A stretch of DNA of 36,116 nucleotides from Paraburkholderia bannensis NBRC 103871 (GTDB lineage Bacteria; Pseudomonadota; Gammaproteobacteria; Burkholderiales; Burkholderiaceae). The notes under the pieces are model-generated. The model worked only from the letters and a program-made list of their open reading frames with translations. It was not told the origin of the DNA and did no database searches. The DNA is taken from NCBI RefSeq assembly GCF_000685015.1, contig NZ_BAYA01000051.1, forward strand, positions 1 to 36,116, given 5' to 3'. Shown in pieces: positions 24,201 through 33,280 of this stretch (position 1 is the stretch's first letter; each line of letters begins with the position of its first letter). Position numbers and translations under genes: made by a program.

Positions 24201-24237
24201 CCCGAACGTTGTGCCGCCCATGCGGGCGGCTTTCGGG
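24201..24237. other. Stable hairpin between the kinase and TolC-like genes
   Basis: GCCGCCC (24213-24219) pairs with GGGCGGC (24224-24230) around ATGC, and outer arms CCCGAA and TTCGGG (24201-24206, 24232-24237) extend it. No real T-run follows on the minus strand, so it is probably an intercistronic RNA structure, not a full terminator. It could set the ratio of regulator to pump transcripts. Confidence 0.5.
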
Positions 24238-24302
24238 TTGGAGGCTACGCCAGGGGTTGTGAAGTTTTCGTCAAGAACCCACCCGATCCGGGTGAGACTG
24301 GC

Positions 24303-25586
24303 TCAGGTCCGGCTTGCGGCCGGCAGCCGAAGCGATACGCTGGTTCCCTTGCCGGGCTCACTGCCAATCTCGATTGGCCACCCGTAGCGCTCGCACAACT
24401 TCCTGACGATGGACAGACCGATTCCGACCCCGGGCGTCGGGGTATCGGGCGATGCTGCCTGGTAGAAGCGGTCAAAGACATGCGGGATTGCGTGCGCCGG
24501 AATACCTGGTCCCGTGTCCTCGATGTAAAGCCAGCCGTTGGCGTAGCGAAAGTGCAGGCCTCCGTGGTTCGTGTGCCGCACGGCGTTGTCGATCAGGTTG
24601 GATAGCACGATCGCAAGCGCAGGGCGGTTCGCCACGACACGAAGTTCGCCGTCGATATCAATGACCGACTCGAGTCCCTTTTGTGCGAGCTGCTCGGCAA
24701 ACGGTGTCAACGCGGTTTCGATCATCTTCGCCACGGCCACCGGTTCGACTTCGCGCGCAGAATCCTCCCGCGCGAGCATGAGCAGTGCGTTGGCGAGTTC
24801 GCGCATGTTGTCCGCTGCCCGCTCGATCTGCTGCAGACGTGCGCGCGATTTGCCCTGGATCGCCGTATCCTGCTCGAGCAGTTCGCAGCTTGTCTTGATG
24901 GTCGTGAGCGGCGTGCGCAGTTCGTGGCTGACGTTGCCTGTGAACTCCTTTTCGCGCGCCATCATGTCGGCCATGCGCTGGTGGTAGTCGTTGAACGCCT
25001 CCACGAGACCGACGAGTTCCGTTTCATCATATTTGCCTGGATGGATCGCTGCCGATTCACCCAGCCGCAGCGTCTTGACCTGCTGGGCGAGTCCCGCGAC
25101 CTGCCGCACCAGCAGTCCGGAAAGACCAAAGGACAGCCAGATCGTCAGGAGTGCAAAGATGCCAGTGCCGCCCATCAGTGCATTGATGACTTCCTTGAAA
25201 TGCTTTTCGTAGACGTTGAAGTTATAGACCCGGTACAGGCGTGCCGTGCCCATGGACGCAATGGCGACGTGGATCTCCCGGTCGTCGATAATGACTTCGT
25301 GCGTACCGAAAGGCAAATTCCTGACGGTTTCGGGCAGGGCAATGCGCGCGCGGCCCGCGCTCGAAACATAGCCATTCATTCGTATGTCGAACGGTGGCAG
25401 CAGCGCAGGATTGGCCTGGTAGCTCTTGAGCACACTCGCCATGTCGTCACGGATGAGCGCCGTGATCAGCCGCTCTTCCTGCGCTTCGGCCAGTGCTCGT
25501 ACGCCCAGCGCCTGGGCGACCAGCAGCGCGATGGTCAGCATTGAAAAGAACAGGGCGACCTTGAAGCGCAGGCTATTTCGCATCAT
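24303..25586 (-). CDS. Sensor histidine kinase linked to the RND efflux genes
   Basis: I start at 25586 (MMRNSLRFKVALFF), overlapping the regulator's 3' end by 14 nt; the start 3 nt later is equally possible. The 427-residue protein has a transmembrane helix (about 8-27), a periplasmic part of about 120 residues (SYQANPALLPPFDIRMNGYV and beyond), and a second helix (about 140-162). A linker follows, then the phospho-acceptor His in VSHELRTPLTTI. The ATPase domain shows LSNLIDNAVRH, EDTGPGIP and GVGIGLSIVRKL. It would sense a periplasmic signal and act on the regulator encoded before it, presumably to control the pump genes downstream. Confidence 0.88.
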   Translation of the reverse strand: MMRNSLRFKVALFFSMLTIALLVAQALGVRALAEAQEERLITALIRDDMASVLKSYQANPALLPPFDIRMNGYVSSAGRARIALPETVRNLPFGTHEVIIDDREIHVAIASMGTARLYRVYNFNVYEKHFKEVINALMGGTGIFALLTIWLSFGLSGLLVRQVAGLAQQVKTLRLGESAAIHPGKYDETELVGLVEAFNDYHQRMADMMAREKEFTGNVSHELRTPLTTIKTSCELLEQDTAIQGKSRARLQQIERAADNMRELANALLMLAREDSAREVEPVAVAKMIETALTPFAEQLAQKGLESVIDIDGELRVVANRPALAIVLSNLIDNAVRHTNHGGLHFRYANGWLYIEDTGPGIPAHAIPHVFDRFYQAASPDTPTPGVGIGLSIVRKLCERYGWPIEIGSEPGKGTSVSLRLPAASRT

Positions 25587-26268
25587 CACCGCCCGCCACG
25601 AGCCGGTAGCCGACGCCATGCAGCGTTTCGATCACATCGGCTTCACCGGGCCCACAGAGCGCCCGGCGCAGCGTATAGATGTGCGTGCGCAGCGTGTCGC
25701 TGTCCGGCAGCTCTTCTCCCCAGACTTCGGACTCGAGCTCGGCGCGCGTGAAGGTGCGTTGGGGCGACTGCATCAGGATACGCAGCAGGTGAAGACATTT
25801 GGGCGGTAGCTTGACCGGGCGTGCGGCGCGTTCGACGGTCATCGTCGACAGGTCGAGGCGCACATCCGCAAACCGCAGATCCATGGTGGCGACCTGACCG
25901 CGGTAGCGCTTGATCATGGCGCCAAGCCGTGCGCCCACCTCCTTCAGGGAGAACGGTTTGACCAGGTAATCATCGGCGCCATGCACGAATCCCGCGAGCT
26001 TGTCGTCAAGCGCGTCGCGCGCGGTCAGCATGAGTACCGGCGTATCCCGGCCCGCCTCTTCTCGCAGCCTGCGACACAGTGTGAGCCCATCCATGCCCGG
26101 CAGTGACAGATCGAGCAAAATGGCGTCCCATGAGTAGGCGAGCGCCATCTGCAGCCCCGCTTTGCCACTGGCGGCTACATCGACCTTATAACCGCCTGCC
26201 TCGAGATAGTCGTACAGGTTCGCGGCAATCGAGGAATCGTCTTCGACAATGAGTACGCTCTTGGACAT
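25573..26268 (-). CDS. OmpR-family response regulator linked to the RND efflux genes
   Basis: The open frame begins at 26424, but the first residues matching the family are MSKSVLIVEDDSS at 26268, so I start there (231 residues). The receiver has Asp10/Asp11, phospho-acceptor Asp53 in ILLDLSLPG, Thr82 and Lys104 in VKPF. The winged-helix part carries PPKCLHLLRILMQSPQRTFTRAELE and DTLRTHIYTLRRAL, ending LHGVGYRLV. The recognition helix differs clearly from the QseB/PmrA-like regulator at 14428, so a different DNA site is expected. The ribosome binding site is weak. It heads a same-strand series of kinase, TolC-like, adaptor, pump and DUF2127 genes. Confidence 0.88.
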   Translation of the reverse strand: MSKSVLIVEDDSSIAANLYDYLEAGGYKVDVAASGKAGLQMALAYSWDAILLDLSLPGMDGLTLCRRLREEAGRDTPVLMLTARDALDDKLAGFVHGADDYLVKPFSLKEVGARLGAMIKRYRGQVATMDLRFADVRLDLSTMTVERAARPVKLPPKCLHLLRILMQSPQRTFTRAELESEVWGEELPDSDTLRTHIYTLRRALCGPGEADVIETLHGVGYRLVAGGDDAK

Positions 26269-26735
26269 CGGGTCATTGCGTTCGCGTTGGAAGTGAGCCG
26301 ATGCTACCGCAGAATCCGATGCCATCTGAGCACAATTGAGGCCGCTCGCGCCGCCGCGGGCAGGCGAGTGCCTGCTCAACATCGAGATGGAGTTTCGCGA
26401 TTTCCTACCGGACCTGAAGGTCACTGTCGAAACGCCTTAGCGACCAGATTGCGGCGCTTTGACTACCACCAATCCGACTCCGCCCCCGTTTTTTGCGGAA
26501 AGTTCGTGCGTCAGCGGATTCCCAGGCCGACTTGACGCCAACGCCAGTGACCGGTGCAGCGACGCACGAAATCGGTCCGCGCAAGGAGGGTTCTCTTCCA
26601 ACAGCACCAATTGCGTCGATACGCCAGGCTTACATACGCAGGAAGACTCGGGCGACTCCCTTTGAGAGCTCGTCCCTCGGGGCGAATCTCCGCGGCGGGT
26701 CTTAGCCGGTGTTAACGGAATTGCTACTCCTAGCT
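26269..26735. other. About 470 bp without a convincing gene
   Basis: The regulator's frame stays open upstream to 26424 by chance. On the plus strand a short frame ends at 26440 with NIEMEFRDFLPDLKVTVETP, which looks protein-like and may be the tail of a lost gene; I cannot identify it. A degenerate box CTTAGC-N4-GTTAAC lies at 26701-26716, one base off the usual spacing. Confidence 0.4.
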
Positions 26736-26752
26736 GTTAACCAAACCTTAAG
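26736..26752 (+). promoter_or_regulatory. PmrA/QseB-type box ahead of the uppS paralogue
   Basis: GTTAAC-CAAAC-CTTAAG has two exact TTAA cores at the 11-bp pitch. The nearest downstream gene is uppS-like at 26818, 65 bp away. The possible -10 (CATCCT, 10 nt downstream) is poor. The efflux regulator on the minus strand is about 470 bp away and a less likely target. Confidence 0.5.
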
Positions 26753-26817
26753 TATGCCCTGTCATCCTGGTGTTGTTGTTGGCTGCGACCACGCTTATCG
26801 CAGCTTCGGGACCTGAC

Positions 26818-27560
26818 ATGCGCTACATCAGTTCGACTGTTCGTGTACCGGATGTGGGGGCCGTGCCGCGGCACATTGCCGTCATCATGGATGGTAATGG
26901 GCGGTGGGCTGAGCGGCGGAAGCTGCCTCGTATCGCGGGCCACACGAAAGGCGTCGAGGCCGTCCGCACGATCGTCGACGGCTGCGCGAAACGCGGTATC
27001 GGCTACCTGACGCTGTTCGCATTCAGTTCGGAGAACTGGCGCCGCCCTCCCCGATGAAGTTTCGTTTCTGATGCGCCTGTTCACCTCAGTACTCGAACGT
27101 GAGACGGCGCGACTTGACAAGAATGGCATTCGACTACGTGTCGTGGGTGATTTGTCCATGTTTGACGCGGGCCTCCAGCAGCTGATTCAACGCGCCGAAA
27201 CGAAAACCGCCCACAACTCCCGCATGACGTTGACGGTCGCCGCGAATTACGGGGGGGCGATGGGACATCCTTCAATCCGTCCGGCGGCTCGTTGAACAGG
27301 CCGCGGCCGACGGACGATCTGCACTGGTCGACGAAGATAGCTTTGCGAAAAATCTCGCGCTAGCTTACGCACCGGAACCAGATCTCTTCATCCGTACCGG
27401 CGGTGAACGGCGCATGAGCAACTTTCTACTGTGGCAACTGGCGTACACCGAACTGTATTTCACGGATATTTTTTGGCCAGACTTCGACGACGCTGCACTC
27501 GAGGCAGCTCTAGCGTCGTATCGGATGCGCGAGCGTCGATTTGGTCGCACGAACGCGTGA
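26818..27560 (+). pseudogene. uppS: Second undecaprenyl diphosphate synthase gene with two frameshifts
   Basis: The protein starts MRYISSTVRVPDVGAVPRHI with the catalytic motif VIMDGNGRWAERR, as in UppS. An extra C in the run at 27049-27052 breaks the frame after SSENWRRPP. Removing it restores DEVSFLMRLF and the next 60 residues. An extra G in the seven-G run at 27251-27257 breaks it again. Removing that gives ANYGGRWDILQSV and then the family motif RTGGERRMSNFLLWQLAY to the stop at 27560. Repaired, it would be about 246 residues, the normal length. UppS makes the C55 lipid carrier for cell-wall and surface polymers. Both changes are single insertions in homopolymers, so sequencing error is possible. 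Confidence 0.85.
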
Positions 27561-28303
27561 CATGCGAACCACCCAGACGCGAAGCGTCATAACGCCTCAA
27601 TCGTCGGCGAGGGCCACAGTAACCAGCCGATTGGCAGGTGGACTCGGATCGCATCGGACACGATAACGAAGAATGATGCCCAACATGTGGATTTACGTCT
27701 GGTGCCCTGCCTGGCAGGTCTTCTGCCGGTATCCGAGCCAGGTGCCAGCCATTTATGAAGTCGGGCGGTCAATGACGACAGCATGCGCACCCAGATGCGT
27801 TCTCATTCGACACCATGCGAGTGCTTCGGGGTAGCAGGCGCCGGAGCCGCCGTGCACAACCGCCCTCGCCTTTTTTTGCCATCACGCGCGCCGTGTAGAC
27901 AGGCAGGCGACGCTCAGTGCGTCAGCATGCAGATATTGACTGAGCGTCTGGCGGACAGATTTCGCAAATCCTATGCCGGTCCTTTGTTCGCGCTGGCGTA
28001 CGACGTACAGGGCGAGTCCGCACCGGTCGTTCCTTGACGCGTTCTAACCTTCTGGAAGGCGCGGGCGTGCGCGGCATGAACGTTTCCTCAAGCGTGCGGG
28101 TAACGGGTGTGCAGTTGGGGCACACAGGCGGGAGCGGCCATTCTTCTTCCGCCCCCACTGCGCGTGGGTTACGACGCGGGAGTTCCGGGTCCGATAATGA
28201 TCAGGCCTGCACATGCGACCATGTTCGGGAGAGCCATGCGTGCGAGCGCCTCTTTCGGGAACAGAAATTGCGCATCCTCCGCGCTGAACCGTATCGGGCG
28301 GTT
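27561..28303. other. About 740 bp without a convincing gene
   Basis: Frames on both strands lack start signals and recognisable motifs. The hybrid kinase frame runs open from 28034, but its first 90 codons are low-complexity Arg/Gly/Ser sequence unlike any domain, so I treat them as non-coding. A seven-T run near 27869-27877 has no good hairpin before it. No RNA gene was recognised. Confidence 0.45.
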
Positions 28304-30520
28304 ATGCGAGGACGGCTTCCCCAGATCAACATTTCCATGCGCCCATCTACAGCCAACGAACCGGCCTTGCCAGCCAGTGAACTGCGCGCACTACACTTTC
28401 GGGGCGTGCGACGCGTCGTGCACGCCCTCATGGTGGCAAGCGTAGTGCTGCCGACACTTTATGTCGCCATTGAGGTTCGCAGCGACTGGTACGAGCGTCT
28501 CGACGCCGCCACCGAAACGACGGTGCGTTCCGTTAGCGTCGCGCAACAGCAGGCGGTGAAACTTTTCGATATCGACGCCTCGCTGATTCCTCGCCTCCTA
28601 CAGCGCGTTTCACGAATGAGCGACCGCCAGATCCGGCATTCGTCGGCGGCGATCCGCGCGCAGATGAGCGAGCTTGGCGCAGGCTACCCACAGATATTGT
28701 CGATCAACGTGTTCAGCAGCGAAGGCGAGCTGCTGGTATCGAGCCACCCCACCGCGGGTCCGGTCAACGTTGCGGATCGCAAGGATTTCGATGTGCTGCG
28801 CGACGCTCCAGCCGTCCTCCACATTTCGCAACCGATGGTGAGCCGCGTGACGGGAGCGCACACGTTCAATGTCGCACAAGGCTGGACTGACGCACGAGGT
28901 GGATTTGGAGGGTTCGTTTCTGTCTCCATGAATCTCGCCTACTACCGTGACTTCTTTCGCGACCTGCGTGCTCCCGGCAGCCCGTTGCATCTTGGCCTTC
29001 TGACAGCCGACGCCGTCCCGCTCGTCTGGTATCCCGACGCCGGAGACGAGGACCGGACAACGTCAGCCCATCCCAAACTGGCGAGCGCGCTGCGTGAAAG
29101 GAGCGGCGAGGGTGCGCTGCGACTGCCCGCTCCCGGTACTGGCAACGACCACGGACGCATCGTCGCCTATCGTCGGGTGGGGGCATACGATGCCTACGTG
29201 GTTACGGCGTGGCCCATCGCACCACTGCGTGCGGCCTGGATACGCCAGTCCGCACACCTTGTGATCACGACACTCGGACAGGCTTCCATCATCGTACTGC
29301 TGCTCGCGCTCTATCTGCGTCGGCTGAGCCGCGAGGAGACCGCATGGCGACAGCTGGATGCACAACGCCTGGCGCTCGCCGCCCATGAGCGAGCACGTGC
29401 GGAGAGTCAACGCCTTGAAACGCTGGGCAACATGGTCGCAATGGTCGCCCACGACTTCAATAATGTCCTCATGGCCATCGCTGCCCATGCGGCGCGCGGC
29501 GCACGCCCCGGTGCGGACGCCCTGCAGGCGCTCGAGTCTGTCGAAGGCGCAATCGCCAAAGGGCAGGCACTCACACGCAGACTGCTCGGCGTCGCACGAA
29601 AGCAGCCACTGCACATGGACATTGTCGACCTGCGCCTGTGGGAAGGTTATCCGCTGTTGCGTTCAGCGCTTGGCGACTCGATCACTTTCACCCAGCACGT
29701 CGAAGCGGATGTCTGGCCGATCCGCGTGGACGCGGCAGAACTGGAGCTTGCGCTTCTGAACCTCGCGGTCAACGCTCGCGACGCCATGCCGGCGGGCGGG
29801 CGGGCTTCGCTGCGTGTGGGCAACGCGTGCGTCGCGCCATTTCCCAGCGCACCGGACGGCGACTATGTTCGCCTCGTGTTTTCTGACACCGGCCACGGCA
29901 TGGACGCCGCCACCGAGTTTCGAGCCTTCGAACCGTTCTTCACGACAAAGCCAACGGGCCATGGCACGGGCCTCGGTCTTGCGCAGGTACGTGCGTTCTG
30001 CGAACGTGCCGGAGGCTTCGTCACGCTCGATACAGCGCGCGATCGCGGAACGACTGTAAGCCTTAACATTCCACGCGCCGAGCAGACGGCAGCCAGCCTC
30101 ACGGTGCCGGCGGAGGCTTACGCCACCACGCACCGGCAACTGCGTCTGCTACTTGTGGAAGACGATCCACTTGTCGCACAGGCTCAGCAGTCGCTGTTCG
30201 AGACAATGGGGCACACCGTGATCCATGCTGGCGATGCGCAGGCGGCCCTTGCCGCACTTGACGATGAAGCAAATTCATTCGACGCCGTTCTCTCGGATGT
30301 CCAGCTGCCTGGGTCGATGAGCGGTGTGAGGCTCGCGGCGGAAATACGCCGACGCTACCCGACCCTGAGTGTCACGCTGCTGACCGGCTTCGCCCGCGAG
30401 TCACTGGATGGACTCGAATCGCTCGAGGTGCAGGTCTTTGCGAAGCCTTGCAATCCGGACGTGCTCGAGCGTCACCTCCAGCAGCATGCGGGGCGTGGAA
30501 CAAATAGTGCCCTGCATTGA
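28304..30520 (+). CDS. Hybrid histidine kinase with periplasmic sensor and receiver
   Basis: I start at the ATG at 28304 (738 residues); 28337 is also possible. A first transmembrane helix (about 36-57) is followed by a periplasmic PDC/Cache-like sensor of about 260 residues (INVFSSEGELLVSSHP, AYYRDFFRDLRAPGSPLHLG) and a second helix (about 318-338). The kinase core has phospho-acceptor His383 in MVAHDFNNVLMAI, an N box (LLNLAVNARDAMP), SDTGHGMD and GTGLGLAQV. A C-terminal receiver has phospho-acceptor Asp665 in VLSDVQLPG and Lys in FAKPC. The order fits hybrid kinases that phosphorylate an internal receiver. No separate output regulator lies beside it, so its partner is elsewhere. Confidence 0.85.
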   Translation: MRGRLPQINISMRPSTANEPALPASELRALHFRGVRRVVHALMVASVVLPTLYVAIEVRSDWYERLDAATETTVRSVSVAQQQAVKLFDIDASLIPRLLQRVSRMSDRQIRHSSAAIRAQMSELGAGYPQILSINVFSSEGELLVSSHPTAGPVNVADRKDFDVLRDAPAVLHISQPMVSRVTGAHTFNVAQGWTDARGGFGGFVSVSMNLAYYRDFFRDLRAPGSPLHLGLLTADAVPLVWYPDAGDEDRTTSAHPKLASALRERSGEGALRLPAPGTGNDHGRIVAYRRVGAYDAYVVTAWPIAPLRAAWIRQSAHLVITTLGQASIIVLLLALYLRRLSREETAWRQLDAQRLALAAHERARAESQRLETLGNMVAMVAHDFNNVLMAIAAHAARGARPGADALQALESVEGAIAKGQALTRRLLGVARKQPLHMDIVDLRLWEGYPLLRSALGDSITFTQHVEADVWPIRVDAAELELALLNLAVNARDAMPAGGRASLRVGNACVAPFPSAPDGDYVRLVFSDTGHGMDAATEFRAFEPFFTTKPTGHGTGLGLAQVRAFCERAGGFVTLDTARDRGTTVSLNIPRAEQTAASLTVPAEAYATTHRQLRLLLVEDDPLVAQAQQSLFETMGHTVIHAGDAQAALAALDDEANSFDAVLSDVQLPGSMSGVRLAAEIRRRYPTLSVTLLTGFARESLDGLESLEVQVFAKPCNPDVLERHLQQHAGRGTNSALH

Positions 30521-31079
30521 ACAGGTGTCGCGCGGGTATGAGCGGGAACCATGCTGCCCCGCTTCGCACATGCTTCTGCCTATGCGATTGCCGGGCAGGC
30601 GCTGCGAAATATGGTGGCCGCCCTGAAAAAATCCGTCCGTCGAACTGGGTCAACCTCAGACGGCGTTCCACTCGCGCAAGGGACCGACGAATTCGCGTTG
30701 GCTACTGCCTGCGCGCGAAGCGATGCAACGGAGAGTTTGCTCTGAGCATTGGGCGGATGGTGTTTCCGATCCGGCAGGACCCGCTAAACAGGCGAGGTAT
30801 TCTGTTTTGTGCTTTTCAGCGTTTCGGCCGCCGGGCTCAACCCGACCGCTCGAAGGTGGTGTTCTCCGCGATCTACGCGTCCTGTCGCACTCAACATAGT
30901 TCTTTCCTCCATTCGAAACTTCGCACCGGACCCGACGGTCAAATTGCCAGATTTCTCCGCTGGTCTCCTTCACGTGCCACGCATTATCTGCGCAGCCCCG
31001 CCGGCATCGCCGACCCATCGTCTGTTCGAGACAGTCGAACGCAGCCCCGGGTACGGAACATCGCCTACCGGTCACCACA
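30521..31079. other. About 560 bp without a convincing gene
   Basis: A 188-codon plus-strand frame at 30517-31083 overlaps the kinase stop and has no signal or motif; the minus strand is equally open. No terminator with a T-run follows the kinase. I see no promoter box here. Confidence 0.45.
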
Positions 31080-31289
31080 ATGAAATCGCTCCTGAGCCAT
31101 CACGAGATCGCCCTTCTCATACTCCTCCTTAGCGGACCAGGCCAGGTGAGCCGCACGGATCCCGATGCCGTTGCACTTCAGCAGGCACAGCTGGTCGAGG
31201 CCACGTCGGAAGCCGCTGCTGAACGCGGGCTCAGGCTGACTCCGGCAGGCAAGGACGTGCTCCGGCGACTCGGTATCGACGCCGCCTGA
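31080..31289 (+). CDS. Small helical protein of unknown function
   Basis: This 69-residue protein starts MKSLLSHHEIALLILLL. Its second half reads LQQAQLVEATSEAAAERGLRLTPAGKDVLRRLGI, which looks like the recognition end of a small winged helix (LTPAGKDVLRRL is a common ending in such folds). It may be a small DNA-binding or structural protein. The ribosome binding site is not clear. It lies 274 bp upstream of the HtrA-like gene, with a promoter box between, so it is probably a separate unit. Confidence 0.5.
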   Translation: MKSLLSHHEIALLILLLSGPGQVSRTDPDAVALQQAQLVEATSEAAAERGLRLTPAGKDVLRRLGIDAA

Positions 31290-31440
31290 CACCACGCAGG
31301 CCACAGCACCACCAGTCCGTGCGGGTCGCACCGGCGGACCGTTGCCGGTCGTCCTTGCCTTCAGGCGTCTCCGGGCGCCTAACCCTGTGCGCTGAAATCG
31401 CAACGCGTGAGCGCAGGAGCGTGGCAGGCCGAGGCACCCT

Positions 31441-31473
31441 TTTAAGCTTGCTTTAACGAACCTCGGCTAGATT
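31441..31473 (+). promoter_or_regulatory. PmrA/QseB-type box plus -10 for the HtrA-like gene
   Basis: TTTAAG-CTTGC-TTTAAC (31441-31457) has two exact TTAA cores. TAGATT (31468-31473) follows after 10 nt as a possible -10. The HtrA-like ATG is at 31563, leaving a leader of about 80 nt. Confidence 0.6.
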
Positions 31474-31562
31474 GATACAGACGCGATCGGGAACCCACGG
31501 TCGAACACCCGCCCCCTGGCGACGAAATTCGCCAGGAGGAGTTCTATTGGCGGAGGTTTGCG

Positions 31563-33014
31563 ATGGGATACGGAGAACTGAAGCAACTGACGATTGTCGT
31601 ACTGGCCGCACTGTCGCCCGCATGCACGGCACAGCCGACCTGGCTGCAGGCGCAGACCGGCGCGAGACCCGGTAGCGGCGCAATGCACGCGGCGGGTCTC
31701 GTGCCCCCAATCGTGACGGACTTCTCCTCGCTCGTCCAGAAGAACGGCGACGCGGTTGTCAATATCAGCACCACGGGGCCGGGACGCGTATCCAGCATCG
31801 AACAGGTCTGGCCTCCGGCTGGCAGCGATGGCAATCCTTTCTTCCGTCTGTTTCCGCAGTTCCCGTACGAATTCCCCGGAGAAGTCGGGATGCCCTCGGG
31901 CAGCGTCGGATCCGGATTTGTTATCAGCTCCGACGGCTACATCCTCACCAACTCACACGTGCTCGCTGGCTCCACGAAAATCAGGGTGACACTTCGTGAT
32001 GGCCGGGAATTCAAGGCAAAACTTGTCGGAAGCGATCCCGCAAGCGGCGTCGCGCTGCTGAAAATTCCTGCAACCAATATGCCCACGGTCAGGATCGGAT
32101 CGACAGCCGACGCAAAGGCAGGTAACTGGATTGCCTCAATCGGCAATCCTTACGGTCTGAGCAACACGGTAACTGCCGGCATTATTGCCAACATGTCGAG
32201 AGCCATGCCACGCGACTCGTACATTCCACTTATTCAGACGGACATGACCGAAAGCGCAGGCGACGCTGGAAGCCCCGTTTTCAATCTCAGCGGCGAGGTG
32301 ATCGGCATTGAGACGCCCGTCCACGGTATTGCAGGGGAAGTAGACGGACTCGCGTTCGCGCTGCCGATCAATGAGGCGATGCGTGTCGAGCACCAGTTGC
32401 AGCGCTATCACAAGGCTGAGCACGGACGCCTGGGCATCACGATACAGGAGGTCAGCGGACCACTCGCGCAATCGTTCGGCTTGACGAAACCAGAAGGCGC
32501 CCTCGTCAGTTCCGTTGACGCGAACGGGCCGTCCGCGAAGTCAGGTTTGCGCCCCGGAGATGTGATCCTGAAACTCGACGATACGGTTGTTGCTGATTCG
32601 TCGGCGTTGCCCGTCGCCGTCGCCGACCTCAAGCCGGGTGTGACGGTACAGCTTGTGTATTGGCGGGATCACGCCACCCATGACACGTCGGTCGTCCTTG
32701 GAGAGCTTAACGCGTCTGCGCACGAACTGGCAGGACTCGGCGAGGCCAGTTCGCCGGATGGCTTGACCGTGCGGGGTTTGACGAACGAAGAGCGCCACGA
32801 CGCCGGAGTAAATAGCGGCGTTCGCGTGGAACGAAGTGTTGGCCCGGCAGCTTTCGCCGGTATCGAGCCCGGCGACATCATTCTGATGGTCAACGACGCC
32901 GCGGTCGCGAGCCCCGACCAGTTTCGCCGGAAAGTCGAAAGCAGTGGCAAGTCCGTTGCCCTGCTGGTTGACCGAAACCGTGAGCGCATATTTATGACCA
33001 TCGACACCAGTTGA
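31563..33014 (+). CDS. HtrA/DegP-like protein with a disabled catalytic triad
   Basis: This 483-residue protein has a signal peptide (about 1-23), a trypsin-like domain (about 50-270) and two PDZ domains (about 285-380 and 400-480), the DegP/DegQ layout. The catalytic His is kept (His132 in TNSHVL). The catalytic Asp, normally in DxxxD(I/L)AL, is Gly162 (SDPASGVALLKI). The catalytic Ser of GNSGGPLF is Ala235 in GDAGSPVF. With two of three residues gone it should not cleave peptides. The fold, oxyanion surroundings and PDZ domains look intact, so it may act as a periplasmic chaperone, scaffold or decoy. GGAGG precedes the ATG, and a PmrA/QseB-type box lies 105 bp upstream. Confidence 0.9.
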   Translation: MGYGELKQLTIVVLAALSPACTAQPTWLQAQTGARPGSGAMHAAGLVPPIVTDFSSLVQKNGDAVVNISTTGPGRVSSIEQVWPPAGSDGNPFFRLFPQFPYEFPGEVGMPSGSVGSGFVISSDGYILTNSHVLAGSTKIRVTLRDGREFKAKLVGSDPASGVALLKIPATNMPTVRIGSTADAKAGNWIASIGNPYGLSNTVTAGIIANMSRAMPRDSYIPLIQTDMTESAGDAGSPVFNLSGEVIGIETPVHGIAGEVDGLAFALPINEAMRVEHQLQRYHKAEHGRLGITIQEVSGPLAQSFGLTKPEGALVSSVDANGPSAKSGLRPGDVILKLDDTVVADSSALPVAVADLKPGVTVQLVYWRDHATHDTSVVLGELNASAHELAGLGEASSPDGLTVRGLTNEERHDAGVNSGVRVERSVGPAAFAGIEPGDIILMVNDAAVASPDQFRRKVESSGKSVALLVDRNRERIFMTIDTS

Positions 33015-33280
33015 CCGGAGGGTGGCTCGTACGCGTACCCTCTGATACGGAGTCCAAAATGAATGGATTGTCAAGCTTGCGACTGCACCGGATGATGCGT
33101 TCTGTCGTTCCAACTCGGCCCATCCCGGGCGCACCAGGTCTGGCGCGAGCGTTCTCGCCCGGGTCAAGCGCGCTGGGCAATGACACTGGCACCCGCTTCA
33201 TCCGTGTCCGGTTGCTGTGGCCGACGTTTCACAAAACAGCCCCACGCGACGGTTGCCCGCTTGATGACTGCCACTGGCAG

